Positions 9,701-20,800 of a stretch of DNA of 64,000 bases are shown here, piece after piece (position 1 is the stretch's first letter; each line of letters starts with the position of its first letter). The notes under the pieces are model-generated. The model saw only the letters and a program-made list of their open reading frames with translations. It had not been told where the DNA came from and did not search any database. This stretch comes from JAGNRR01 sp965230665 (lineage in GTDB: Bacteria; Bacteroidota; Bacteroidia; Chitinophagales; Chitinophagaceae): positions 1,550,001-1,614,000 of the forward strand of contig CBDDLM010000004.1 of the NCBI GenBank assembly GCA_965230665.1. The letters run 5' to 3'. Made by a program: the position numbers and the translations under genes.

Positions 9701-11167
9701 ATGCACACATTACAAGATACCATTAGATTAGAAGAAATTTCTTTATTACTAAAAGAAACGATTGAGCTCAGTAAGGATCAGATCGAACGTATAGAAAAAT
9801 GTAGAACATTTTTGGATGAGAAATCAAAAACTAATGAAGTATTCTATGGTATCAATACGGGCTTTGGAAGTTTATGCGATGTAGTTGTTGCTCCCGAACA
9901 GTTAGAGGAGCTTCAGACAAATCTTGTTCTTTCACATGCCTGCGGGGTTGGTGAACTAGTACCCGATGAGATTGTGAAACTGATGCTCCTTTTAAAAATT
10001 AAGAACTTCACTTATGGGCACAGCGGTGTAAGTCCTGAACTTGTAGATCGATTGTTATTTTTCTATAATAAAAACTTACTACCTGAAGTTTTTCAGCAAG
10101 GTAGTTTAGGAGCAAGCGGAGACCTAGCACCATTGGCGCATCTGAGTCTCCCAATTTTAGGAAAAGGGTATTTAAAACGATCTAATGGTGATTGGGAAGA
10201 GGCTTCAAGTGCTTTACAAGGACAAGATTTAGAGCCGATGAAATTAAGAAGCAAAGAAGGTTTAGCACTGCTTAACGGTACACAGTTTATGAGTGCCTAT
10301 GGTGTTTGGTCTTTATTGCGCATGCAAAAAATGATTTCACACTCTACCAAGATTGCCGCTTTAAGTTTTGAAGCATTTGATTGCAAGCCCAGCCCCTTCT
10401 TCGAAGGAATCCATCGGGTCCGTCCTCAAGACGGACAGGTCAAAGTGGCAACAGCTTTTAGAAAACTGCTTGAGGGTAGTGGTAGTGCTTTTGTTGATAA
10501 AAAGCAAGTACAGGACCCATATAGTTTCCGTTGCATTCCACAAGTGCATGGTGCAAGTTTTGATGCCTTTGCACAAGCTAAAAAAGTGATTGAATGTGAA
10601 ATCAACTCGGTAACGGATAATCCGCTTATTTTTCCTGATGAAGATGTGATTGTAAGTGGTGGTAATTTTCATGGGCAACCGCTGGCCTTACAGCTAGACT
10701 ATCTCGCTATTGCTCTTTCTGAATTAGCAAATATTTCTGAGCGAAGAATTTACCTTCTTGTATCGGGCCAAAGAGATTTACCAGCCTTCCTGTCTAAAAA
10801 CCCAGGTTTGGAAAGTGGCTTTATGATTGCACAGTATACTGCAGCATCGCTTGTAAGTCAGAACAAACAATTGTGCACGCCTGCTTCGGTAGATTCTATT
10901 GTGAGCAGTAACGGACAAGAAGATCATGTAAGTATGGGAGCAAATGCGGCAACAAAACTTTATCAGGTTGTGAAAAATACCGAACGTGTACTGGCCATTG
11001 AATTGTTATGTGCAGCACAGGCTATAGATTTTAAAAACCCAATGCTCTTATCTGATGGACTTAAGAAATACTATCATGATTTTAGACAACTTGTTCCTTT
11101 CATGGAAAAAGATCGAGTGATTAGTTCTGATATTGAAAAAAGTGTCTCTTATTTAGTCGAGCAATAA
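9701..11167 (+). CDS. hutH: Histidine ammonia-lyase (HutH)
   Basis: Cytosolic aromatic amino acid ammonia-lyase; expected reaction is L-histidine to trans-urocanate plus ammonia, first step of histidine degradation. From the chosen ATG it is 488 residues, near the family size of about 500. The MIO cofactor triad Ala-Ser-Gly is at 138-140 (GSLGASGDLAPLAH), the catalytic Tyr loop is FYGINTGFG (about 48-56), and the substrate pocket LVLSHACG has the Ser-His typical of HAL rather than TAL. The family motif SVTDNP is present. The frame also opens at 9668, but those 11 residues (MLIIFVSTFIY) look non-coding and overlap the candidate -7 element, so the ATG at 9701 is preferred. No hutU, hutI or hutG lies nearby, so the rest of the pathway must be elsewhere. 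Confidence 0.88.
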   Translation: MHTLQDTIRLEEISLLLKETIELSKDQIERIEKCRTFLDEKSKTNEVFYGINTGFGSLCDVVVAPEQLEELQTNLVLSHACGVGELVPDEIVKLMLLLKIKNFTYGHSGVSPELVDRLLFFYNKNLLPEVFQQGSLGASGDLAPLAHLSLPILGKGYLKRSNGDWEEASSALQGQDLEPMKLRSKEGLALLNGTQFMSAYGVWSLLRMQKMISHSTKIAALSFEAFDCKPSPFFEGIHRVRPQDGQVKVATAFRKLLEGSGSAFVDKKQVQDPYSFRCIPQVHGASFDAFAQAKKVIECEINSVTDNPLIFPDEDVIVSGGNFHGQPLALQLDYLAIALSELANISERRIYLLVSGQRDLPAFLSKNPGLESGFMIAQYTAASLVSQNKQLCTPASVDSIVSSNGQEDHVSMGANAATKLYQVVKNTERVLAIELLCAAQAIDFKNPMLLSDGLKKYYHDFRQLVPFMEKDRVISSDIEKSVSYLVEQ

Positions 11168-11195
11168 TCTTACAGAAAATAGTAAATAGATCCAA

Positions 11196-12005
11196 TTATT
11201 TACGTCCAAAATCTGCAGGAATTTCACCCCAGAATTTGGTTTGCCATTTTATGATTTGATTTGAATAAGTATTGTTTTTTAACCAATGCTCTGCTCTTGC
11301 AACTAAATCGAGAAGCTTCGTATCTGTAATTTTGGTGTTGGCTTTTTTCTTAGCAACCCAAGACATGGCATATTTGCTATCGGAATAAATGGGAATGTCA
11401 CTTCTTTCTTTTTTCAGCCAAGCCAAACCGTGCACTAGGGCCAAAAACTCACCGACGTTATTTGAGCCATTTTTATAAACTCCTTTTTTGAATATTTCAT
11501 CTCCAGAATAGGTAAATACACCGCGATACTCCATATCTCCTTTCGCATTACAAGCTGCGTCTACGCAAATAGAAAGTTCATTAGGTTCTCCGTACTTGGC
11601 CTGTTCTGCCGCACTCATATCTCGTGTTTTTTTGAAACCACGACCTTCATATTTATCTGGCCCTTCCTTAAATGCTTGTTCTGCCAACTGTTTACTTCCA
11701 AACGCTTTGTAACGTGGCTTTTTAAATCCAGCTATTTGTTTTTGCGTGGTTTCCCAGCTCGTATAAATGCCTGGGGTTCGGCCATGCCAAACGACATAGT
11801 ATATAAGCCTCTTTTGTTTTTTTATTTTTTCCTGCGCTTGCTTTGGGTTGCTATAAGCGGCTACAGCTTCTTGCTTGGATTCATATGATTTATATTGGGC
11901 CCCACTAAAACCATCAATTTGTCGTTTAGCTTCATTCCAGTTGTTATAGATACCGGGCTTTTTGCCCTTCCAGATTACATAAAACTTTTGTTTTTTTTTC
12001 GTCAT
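11196..12005 (-). CDS. rnhA: Ribonuclease H1 with two N-terminal viroplasmin-like domains
   Basis: 269-residue RNase H family protein that cleaves the RNA strand of RNA:DNA hybrids. Two copies of the viroplasmin/RNase H1 N-terminal hybrid-binding domain are visible: residues about 7-51 (YVIWKGKKPGIYNNW) and 69-113 (YVVWHGRTPGIYTSW). A Lys-rich linker follows, then the RNase H fold from about 143. Catalytic acidic residues are recognisable: D149 (CVDAAC), E186 (GEFLALVHGL), D209 (YSDSKYAM) and D265 (IPADFG). It is convergent with hutH (28-base gap, no clear terminator). The tandem N-terminal domain is the unusual part, since many bacterial homologues have none or one. The product call is secure; which cellular RNase H role it plays is not. 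Confidence 0.85.
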   Translation of the reverse strand: MTKKKQKFYVIWKGKKPGIYNNWNEAKRQIDGFSGAQYKSYESKQEAVAAYSNPKQAQEKIKKQKRLIYYVVWHGRTPGIYTSWETTQKQIAGFKKPRYKAFGSKQLAEQAFKEGPDKYEGRGFKKTRDMSAAEQAKYGEPNELSICVDAACNAKGDMEYRGVFTYSGDEIFKKGVYKNGSNNVGEFLALVHGLAWLKKERSDIPIYSDSKYAMSWVAKKKANTKITDTKLLDLVARAEHWLKNNTYSNQIIKWQTKFWGEIPADFGRK

Positions 12006-12040
12006 AAAAACAGTGCAATATACAGCACATTGTATGCATA

Positions 12041-12068
12041 AAAAAAGCCCTGACTAGCAAGTCAGGGC
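12041..12068 (-). terminator. Terminator of the SprB-repeat giant operon
   Basis: Perfect 9-bp stem GCCCTGACT/AGTCAGGGC (12047-12055 with 12060-12068) with a 4-base loop, followed on the minus strand by six T (12041-12046). It lies 30 bases past the stop of the last operon gene (12098) and before the rnhA start at 12005. Confidence 0.85.
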
Positions 12069-12097
12069 CCACAATATTTTAAAACCTACTTACAAAT

Positions 12098-13687
12098 TTA
12101 ATCTTCTTTACGAATCTTAGTATTGTGTGTCAATTTGTTGTTTTCATAAATTTGAACACCGTACACACCAGTAGCGACTTCCGCTATGTCCAATGTAAGG
12201 TGGTTCAAACCTTTTATTGTCTTAGCCAAGATGCTTTTCACTACACGACCGCTCATATCTAATAACTTAATTTCAGTTTGAGATATTTTATCCGTAGAAA
12301 GGTCGATGTTTACGATATCTTTTGCGGGATTTGGATACACGCTTACCACGCTACCGTCAGCACCCCAAATGATATCAATCGTTTTAGAATAGCTTATTTG
12401 CTTATCCAAGTCCACTTGCTCTAAGCGATAGAAGTTATGACCAATCATTGGGCTTTCATCTACAAAAGAGTAAAGTAATTCATCTGTGCTCAGACCACCA
12501 TTTGCTCTTGATTGCACAGTACCTAATGTCTCAAATGTTGATCCATCCGCTGAGCGTTGTACATTAAAGTGACTGTTATTACGCTCTGAGATCGTGCTCC
12601 ATTTTACTAGATCAGAAGTTGCCTGCTTAATCACTTCGAAGTCCTTGTATACAACCGATAAGGGTACATTGCCCGGATTAGCGGAATGCACTCTAAATTG
12701 GCTAAAGCTCGGTACGTCAACTGTAATTTCCCAATAATTATCTGTTCCATTCCAATTAACATTAGTCGGCACCAATACAATCGGATTGTTCGATAGACCC
12801 GCATCATCATTCTTGGTTACATGAATATTAGCAATACGAGGGTCGCTATTGCTACCAGAGGTTGGTAAGCTATCATAAGGAGCTGCTACATTAGCATTAT
12901 AATCATCAAAATCTGATTGATTAATATAAAGTGTTACCTCACCAGGACCATTCGTATCCGGTGTAATTTGGTACCATCTTCTCACATAAGGTTGCCCATT
13001 ATGGAAACTAGCGGTTGCATCAACATTAACGGTTGAGACCGTATTACCCAATATATTTCCTCCTGTTGTATCCTTCACGGTAGCAATGAGTCTACAAGTC
13101 GTATCATAATAACTAAGTGTAGATCCATCAACTTGCATCAGACTATCGTTTGATGTGTTGTTTGCTAAGCCTGTTGGATTTGCAGTAATACCAAAATTTA
13201 TAGAGGACCCATTATTACCAGTGACTTCGCCAACAGGTGAAGATAAAAAGTCGATCGTATTCGATACCAACAAACCACCTAAAGTTGTATCCGCTACCCC
13301 TAAATTAGAAACTGTAAATAAAAGGACCGTGAAAGGTTGAATCGTTGTTCCTGAACCAAAGTTAGCCTCCCAAGATGATCCACCAACAGATGTATTGTAC
13401 GTAAATGTTACATTCGGTATGGGTAAGCTAGTCCCTACATCGATTAAAGATGGTATACCAGCAGCCCCATTCACTACGGTAGGTAACAAGATCTTCATTG
13501 TCGCCATATGTGAGCCATCATTATACACACTAGTCGAAAACCATGAAAATGTACCTTGTACTTCTATCCCGTTACAGGCTGTAACCGTTCCTGGTAGTAC
13601 AGTAATATTACTAGCATCCCAATCTGCTTTGGACCAGTTGGACACCATAATGAGTGCACATACGATAAGTAAAAATTTATTCTTCAT
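12098..13687 (-). CDS. T9SS-sorted surface protein, third gene of the SprB-repeat operon
   Basis: 529 residues, signal peptide ending SKA before Asp. Three visible parts. First, an N-terminal beta-rich domain (about 22-175, with W-F-S, IPSL and FLSSPVGE) that aligns by eye with the N-terminal domain of the preceding gene product. Second, a module at about 180-345 (CRLIATV, NGQPYVRRWYQITP, FSQFRVHSANPGN) that recurs in the proteins at 25253-29815 and 48462-52022. Third, the pre-sorting region (SERNNSHFNVQRSADGS) and a T9SS type A tail (SVYPNPAKD, MSGRVVKS). Only 21 bases separate it from the upstream gene, so it is probably co-transcribed with it and with the 2878-residue giant. Secreted via T9SS; function not recognised. 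Confidence 0.85.
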   Translation of the reverse strand: MKNKFLLIVCALIMVSNWSKADWDASNITVLPGTVTACNGIEVQGTFSWFSTSVYNDGSHMATMKILLPTVVNGAAGIPSLIDVGTSLPIPNVTFTYNTSVGGSSWEANFGSGTTIQPFTVLLFTVSNLGVADTTLGGLLVSNTIDFLSSPVGEVTGNNGSSINFGITANPTGLANNTSNDSLMQVDGSTLSYYDTTCRLIATVKDTTGGNILGNTVSTVNVDATASFHNGQPYVRRWYQITPDTNGPGEVTLYINQSDFDDYNANVAAPYDSLPTSGSNSDPRIANIHVTKNDDAGLSNNPIVLVPTNVNWNGTDNYWEITVDVPSFSQFRVHSANPGNVPLSVVYKDFEVIKQATSDLVKWSTISERNNSHFNVQRSADGSTFETLGTVQSRANGGLSTDELLYSFVDESPMIGHNFYRLEQVDLDKQISYSKTIDIIWGADGSVVSVYPNPAKDIVNIDLSTDKISQTEIKLLDMSGRVVKSILAKTIKGLNHLTLDIAEVATGVYGVQIYENNKLTHNTKIRKED

Positions 13688-13708
13688 ATTCTTGTAATTT
13701 ATAGGGTC

Positions 13709-14782
13709 CTATTTTTTCTGAACCTTAGTCGTATTTATAAGTTTAGAATTTTGGAAAATATTTAGTTCATATAAGCCATTTGCCAAATCGCTGGTATTCA
13801 ACTCTACAATATTTGTGCCAACACGTCCGTGGAACAGAATACTTTTTACAACACGTCCATCTATAGTCAATAATTTAACCTCTACATCTGAAAGCTCATC
13901 CACCGTGTATTGGACATGTAATACGTCTGTTGTTGGGTTTGGATATACTTTGATGTCCGTAGTTAGGATATTGTTAACTGTTCTTACTTCAGAATATGTA
14001 AATCGATTATCCTGATCCATTTGCTTAATTCTGTAATAAGATTTTCCTAACAACGGTTGCTTATCAACTGTTTGATAATCTATAGTTGTTGAAGAATTAC
14101 CCTTTGCTTTAACACTTGTAATTTCAGACCAATCACTGGCATCAGCAGATCGCTCAATGATGAAACGATCAGCATTTAACTCCATTTCTGTTTTCCAAGT
14201 CAAATCTACTTTAGCGCTGGTACCTTGCCCTCTTAAAGTAGCATTAAAGTCTAGTAAAGTAACTGGCAGGGCGCTATTGATTGTAGTTTGAAAGACCGCC
14301 GTTCCAGAATTATCCATTAGTGCTTCATTAGCTGGGCTAGATAAAAAAGAGATAAAGTGAGACGCTAATTGATTTTGGTATGCCTTATCGTCTTTAATTT
14401 CTAGATCACTAATGCTGAACTTTAACTTTGTTCCAGAAGCAAAAATTGTTCCCGCAGTGAAGGTACAAGTCCATGCCTTACCTGTGTTCGTAAAAGTCAC
14501 ACCGTGTACTGGTGTATTACTGCCAGCATAAACTAAACTAGGAGTACCGGTTGACACTTCCACACTGGGTGGTAATGCATAGGTCAAAGTTGCCCGATGT
14601 TTATCATTTCGATAATCGACATTACCAACCCATGTATACGTACCAGATACCGTAAGTTGACCTGTTGAGGACACAACAGCACTTGATACATTCTCGTCGG
14701 CGCTCACCCAGTTTCCTTGAGCAAGTGCAATGTCCCCTAGTAAAAGGGACAGTGCACATAATATAAGAATTTGCTTTTTCAT
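13709..14782 (-). CDS. T9SS-sorted surface protein, second gene of the SprB-repeat operon
   Basis: 357 residues. Signal peptide ends in ALAQ, predicting a mature N-terminal Gln. The N-terminal domain (about 22-180) resembles that of the next gene product: shared features are V.GT..W near the start, LPP/LPT, G.PSL, VTFT and FISFLSSPANE/TIDFLSSPVGE. A short linker leads to the pre-sorting region (ELNADRFIIERSADASDW) and a T9SS type A tail (KVYPNPTTD, IDGRVVKSILF). It starts 24 bases after the stop of the 2878-residue giant, which marks an operon. It may be a partner of the giant, but that is inference from gene order. No known family is recognised for the N-terminal domain. Confidence 0.85.
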   Translation of the reverse strand: MKKQILILCALSLLLGDIALAQGNWVSADENVSSAVVSSTGQLTVSGTYTWVGNVDYRNDKHRATLTYALPPSVEVSTGTPSLVYAGSNTPVHGVTFTNTGKAWTCTFTAGTIFASGTKLKFSISDLEIKDDKAYQNQLASHFISFLSSPANEALMDNSGTAVFQTTINSALPVTLLDFNATLRGQGTSAKVDLTWKTEMELNADRFIIERSADASDWSEITSVKAKGNSSTTIDYQTVDKQPLLGKSYYRIKQMDQDNRFTYSEVRTVNNILTTDIKVYPNPTTDVLHVQYTVDELSDVEVKLLTIDGRVVKSILFHGRVGTNIVELNTSDLANGLYELNIFQNSKLINTTKVQKK

Positions 14783-14806
14783 TATTATACTTTTTAGTTT
14801 AATGAA

Positions 14807-17800
14807 TTAGTTTACCTGAATGAAGATACCACTACTATTATCATTCGTTTGATTCTCACCACCAGATCCTGGTGTAGCTAACATCCGTGCATTTTTAAGT
14901 GCAGCTGATGGTACACCATTATGAATGTAAAGTGCTGGGATAATTACAGAGTTTGCAAAACCAGGTTGAATTACATTATTGGTCGTGATTTGAATAATTG
15001 CAGGTGTGTTCGCCACAATAGACCAACCAGCTGGTAGATTCAGAATAAGATTACCATCTGTTGGTTTACCAATCGTAACATTGATTGCACCAGTAGTAGG
15101 TATTGTTCCTAAGTTGTTTATTCGGAAATCAATTGTAGACGTATCACCAACTAATATAGAAGGAGCAGTAGATGTAGCACCTAATGTAATATTTGGTTCA
15201 CATACCGCGCTACTTGGATTCAGAACTGCTGTAGTCGATGGGCTCACACAACCATAAGGTAGTAATTGTGCTGTGATTCCATAAGTTCCAGCCGTTGTAT
15301 CAAAGGACGGAGATGTTTGATAACTCATGCCTGTATCGATACTATACTGATAATTCGCTCCTACCGGGGCCGTTACCGTAATATTACCTTGACCAGTAAC
15401 ACAAAGTGGATCTACAGTAGATACAGTAGGTGCTGGTACTTGCAACACAGTAACTAGAACAGAATCTGTTACAGAACATGCAGCAGAGTCTAATGTTGCT
15501 ACCACAGTATACATACCAGTAGTTGGCGCAGTGATCACCGTGTCAGGACCAGAAGCCACACCATTCCAAGTATAACTTGTAGCACCCGAAGCACCACTCA
15601 TTAGTGTAATTGTATCACCCGCACAAACTGTATCGTTTGGAGATACGCTTAGTGCTAAAGTAGGTGTTGGACCTGCTGTAACGGATACACTATCCATTGC
15701 AGTACATCCTTCTGGGCCAGTTTGCGTTACTACATAAGTTGTAGAAGCCGTAGGCGTTACCGTTTGTTGAGCTCCGCTTAAACCGCCAGGCATCCAACCA
15801 TAAGTATAGCTAATAGGCGCTGGAGGAGGTGTTGCACCAGAAATATCAATTGTATAGTCTTCTGTTTCACCATAACTCGAGCCAAACGAAGGAGGGTAGG
15901 CACTACAAGCATCAAAGTTTGATGTCGAACCATTCTCGGCATAAACAATACGCATACGCGTTTGCCCGTTAAAGGCTGTTGTTGGAATATTGATTGTAGT
16001 AGGCGCTATGGTATTTAAACCACTTGCACCACCAAAGTCATAGACCTCTTCAGAAGCCTCAAAATTGTTATTTTGATTGTAATCAATAAATACTTTTAGC
16101 CATGATCCATAGTAGTTACCACTTGATGAACCGTTGACTATATTTAATGGATAAGAAGTACCACCGACTACTGGAATAATTACTGACGTATTATCCGTAT
16201 AATCCTCAGTTGCCGTTGGAGAAGTTCCTGTAGTCACACCAGCAAAGCTAACGGTATCAATCTTCCCATCAGCAGCGCTAGCTGGAGAACTTGTACAATA
16301 CGAAAGAACAGAATCCATAGCGTTCAATGAAACAGTGTCACCTAAACAGATAGCCGTTGATGAAATGCTTGCATTGACATATGCTTGCGGAATATGAGTA
16401 ATAGCTACTGTAGCGTCTGTTGTACAACCCGTTGCTGTATCCGTACCTGTAACTGTATATACCGTATTTGCTGTAGGTACAACTGGTACAGTTTGTCCAG
16501 TTAAAGAACCAGGACTCCATGCATAGGTATCAGCACCACTTGCCATTAACATAGTTGTATCACCAGCACAAACTGTAGTGTCACTTGCCGTAGCCAGAAC
16601 GACAGGGTTTGGATTAACTGTTACAACCGCGATAGAGGCTGCAAAATTGCTACAAGCATCGGTTACAACTACAGTATAAGCTGTTGTTGTGCCCGGTGCT
16701 ACTTTAGGATTAGCTGTTGTATCCGCACCAGGTTGCATACCTGTAGTTGGCGTCCATGAGTAGTTATAAGGTGTTCCACCACCACTAATTGTTACATTTA
16801 GTTGAGAAGAGTCTCCTAAACAGATCGCTGGTGCCGTTGCCGTTGCCACTGCTGGTGACATTGGGTTCACATTTACCGTAACACTATCCATAGCAGAACA
16901 ACCACTTGGGCTTGTTGCAGTAACGGTAAAGGTCGTTGTAGCGGCCATAGCATTCGTTTGAGTAGATGCCGATGTTGGATTTGCTACACCTCCACTAGGA
17001 GTCCAAGCATATGAATAACTTATAGGAGGAGGAGCACCACCAGAGATATTTAATGTATAGTCCTCAGTTTCACCATAACTATACCCTCCACAAGGTTGTT
17101 GCGTAAAGCTTGTTTCCTCGTGTAAAATAACACGCATACGAGTCTGACCATTAACCGCAGTTGCCGGAATCGAGATATTCGTAGCAGGTAATAAATCTGC
17201 TCCAGTACCTGTTGCTGTTGTTTGGTAAACCAATTCAGAAGCACCGAATATACCATTCTGGTCATAATCGATATATACATAAAGATTATTCGGACCAAAG
17301 AAAGTCGATGGGCTAATATCTTGACCATTTACAACTTTTAAGTTGTAGCTATTCCCTGCAGTAACTGGAATAACCGTAGCGGTATTATCCGTATAAAGTT
17401 CACCACCTGTTGGTGAACCTGTGGTAACACCCGCAAAAATAACGGTATCAATTTTTGTATCTAGTCCGCTATTCGCAGTACTTGGACAATACGCAGGTGT
17501 TGGATAAACAAAGTTTGCACTTAAAGTTGAAGTAGCACCAGGGCAAACATCAACAGGAGAAGCTGTTATACTATCCAATACTGGTAGTTCTTCTAACATC
17601 ACGATTGCTGTTGAAGTATCAGAACAACCATTGCTATCTACACCTGTAACCGTATAAGTAGTCGTTACAGTTGGTAATACCATAGCGGTATCTCCAGAAG
17701 CTGAAGTAGACACAGGTGTAGGGCTCCAAGTGTAAGTACTTCCTCCGCTTGCAAGTAAAGTTGCTGGTGTGGTTCCACCTACACAAATAGACTGTACAGA

Positions 17801-20800
17801 AGGACTTGCTGTGATAGAAGGAATGTTTACATGCACCGTTACACTATCTTGTGCGGTACAACCGTTTGGATCAGTTTGCGTTACGGTATAAGTAGTCGTT
17901 GTGGTAGGGCTTACGGTTTGAGCAGCACCTGTTAAACCACCAGGGTTCCATGTGTAAGTATATGCCACAGGTGGAGGAGGAGGTGTACCACCGCTAATAT
18001 TTACAGTATAATCCTCGGTTTCTCCATAGGCATAGCCTCCACAAGGTTGTTGTGAGTAAGTTGTTTCCTCGTGCAAGATAACACGCATACGAGTTTGTCC
18101 GTTGATAGCTGTAGCAGGAACTGTGATATTCGTAGCTGGTAATAAATCAGCTCCTGTACCCGTTGCATTTGTTTGGTAAACCAATTCTGATGCACCAAAT
18201 GTACCATTGTGGTCATAATCAATGTAAACAAAAAGTCTATTCGGACCATAGAAAGTAGTAGCCGGAATATCCTGACCATTTACAACCCTTAAATTGTAAT
18301 TATTTCCTGCGGTAATTGGAATAACCGTAGAGGTATTATCCGTATATAACTCCGCACCAGTAGGAGAACCTACAGTAACACCCGCAAAGATAACAGTATC
18401 GATTTTTGTATCTAGTCCGCTATTCGCAGTACTTGTACAATAAGATATAGGCGGTACAGAATCACCAGCTATTAAGTTTACACTTTGACCGATACAGATT
18501 GAATCTAAATCTACACTAGCCGTATCATAAAATGTAGGGATAAATGTAATTGGAACAGAAGCATCAGTTGTACAACCTGTAGCAGCAATAGTACCTGTTA
18601 CAGTATACGATGTACTTGCTGTTGGTGTAACCGTTTGCATAGCTCCTGACAGCGAACCAGGGTTCCAAACATAAGTGTCAGCATTACCTGTAACATTTAA
18701 ATCTGTTGTACTACCCTCACAAACTGTACTATCCGTAGCTGTAGCTGTGATTACTGGGTTTGGATTTACTGTGATGGTAACACTAGATGTTGTCGTTGTA
18801 GAACAAGCATCAGTTGCTGTAACCGTATAGGTTGTTGTTGCACTTGGGCTTGCTTTAGGATTTGCTGTTGTATCAGCTCCAGCAGGCATACCCGTAGATG
18901 GAGACCAAGAATAAGTAAATGGTCCTACACCACCGCTAACAGTAGCAGTAAGTTGTGTAGTATCTAATTCACAAATTGTATTAGTACTAGCATTAATTGA
19001 AACACTACCCAATGGAACTTGTGTTATATCGATTGTATTCGTTCTAACACAACCTGTGCTTGTATTAAACGCAGTTACAGTATAGGTAATAGGAGCCGCT
19101 ACCGCTGTAGCCGTATTGGTATTTCCTGATATACCTGTTAAATATGTCGGAGGAGACCAAGCATATAACATGGCCGTTCCATTTGAATCACATTCAGCTT
19201 CTACATAAGCTGCATGAACAGTTCCTATATTCATTACGTTAGATGCAGATGATCTCGTCCAATCAGAAGCTGAGTTATTATCTTCAGTCACCGTACGACG
19301 CACACCTGCACGTCCACTCGATCCTGCAATATTGCCACTCCAGTCGGCTGCTGTTGCTGCTGGACTACCTTGACCAACTACATTATAGCCATTTAGAGCT
19401 ACAACATCTACTACATTACCACCACCATCACTTAAAATATAACCAGAGGCATCTCCTGAAGAAACAGGGTTGTTTCCTAAAGCACTTCCACCATTTAATA
19501 AAGAACCAGGTGTATTCGTTCCTCCACCACGACTAATTACAAAAGTTGAGTTTGGTGCTACGATATTACCTGAAGGTATTGTTATTGTACCAGCTCCGTC
19601 TCCAAGAACTTCTAATTGGTAACCAGAAATGTCTATCGGGTTTGAACTAGGGTTGGTTAACTCAATTGGATCTGTAAGACCAGCAGGTATTGTTGGACCA
19701 TTCCCTGTACCAATAGGTACATAGTGTCCGACCTCTGAGATAAGCATCTGCGTAGCCGAAACGGTTTGGCAACCCATAGCCATTAAACTAGAGTTTCCAC
19801 CTACACAGATATTTTGAGGACTTGCGGTTAACACAAGACTATCGATACTTGCAACGTTTACAAGTACTGTTGTTGTAGCTGAGCAAATACCATCCGTTCC
19901 TGTTACGGTATAGGTCGTTGTTGCAGTAGGTAGAGCCATCACGGTTGCACCTGTGGTTGTATTTAAACCAGTAGCAGGAGACCAAGAATAGCTTGTAGCA
20001 CCAGAAGCTGTTATTGAAGAACCTACAGCAGCACCTAGACATACTGTTGAACTAGATGGTGTCGCCGTTACATTGATTGGTGGAGCTGGTGCAATAGATA
20101 CACTTGAGCTTGATGTACAACTATTTGCATCTGTTACGGTTACGGTATAGCTTCCTGATGCAACTCCTGTAATTGAGGCTGTAGTCGCTGAATTGGACCA
20201 TGCATAAGTATAAGGACCCGTTCCGCCCGAGCCAGTAGCCGTTGCACCACCACCAACATTACAAGTTTCATTACTATCAACAGATACAGACACCGAAGGA
20301 TTTGGTGTAATGCCTATTGAAACGCTGCTTGTTGCTGTACAACTATTTGCATCTGTTACGGTTACAGAATAGCTTCCTGATGCAACTCCTGTAATTGAGG
20401 CTGTAGTCGCTGAGTTGGACCATGCGTAAGTATAAGGACCCGTTCCGCCAGAACCAGCTGCGGTCGCACCTCCACCAACGGCACAGGTTGCAATGCTATC
20501 GACAGCGACCGATATTGATGGGTTTGGTGTAATAGCTATTGAAACGCTGCTTGTTGCTGTACAACTATTTGCGTCTGTTACCGTTACAGTATAACTACCC
20601 ATTGCAACTCCTGTAATTGAGGCTGTGGTCGCTGAGTTGGACCATGCGTAAGTATAAGGACCTGTTCCGCCCGAGCCAGTAGCCGTTGCACCTCCACCAA
20701 CGGCACAAGTCGCAATACTATCTACTGCAATCGATACTGATGGGTTTGGTGCCGATGATATTGAAACACTGCTCGTTGCCGTGCAACCATTTGCGTCCGT

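Noticed and set aside
10361..10678. 105-codon open frame on the minus strand inside hutH
   Set aside because: Antisense shadow of a strongly conserved enzyme gene; no promoter, no recognisable product.
9701..11167. Tyrosine ammonia-lyase of a pigment (flexirubin) cluster
   Set aside because: The pocket reads LVLSHACG as in histidine ammonia-lyases, and no pigment genes lie nearby.
11196..12005. Viral origin of the RNase H gene because of the caulimovirus-type domain
   Set aside because: This N-terminal domain is widespread in cellular RNase H1; the surroundings show no phage or transposon features.
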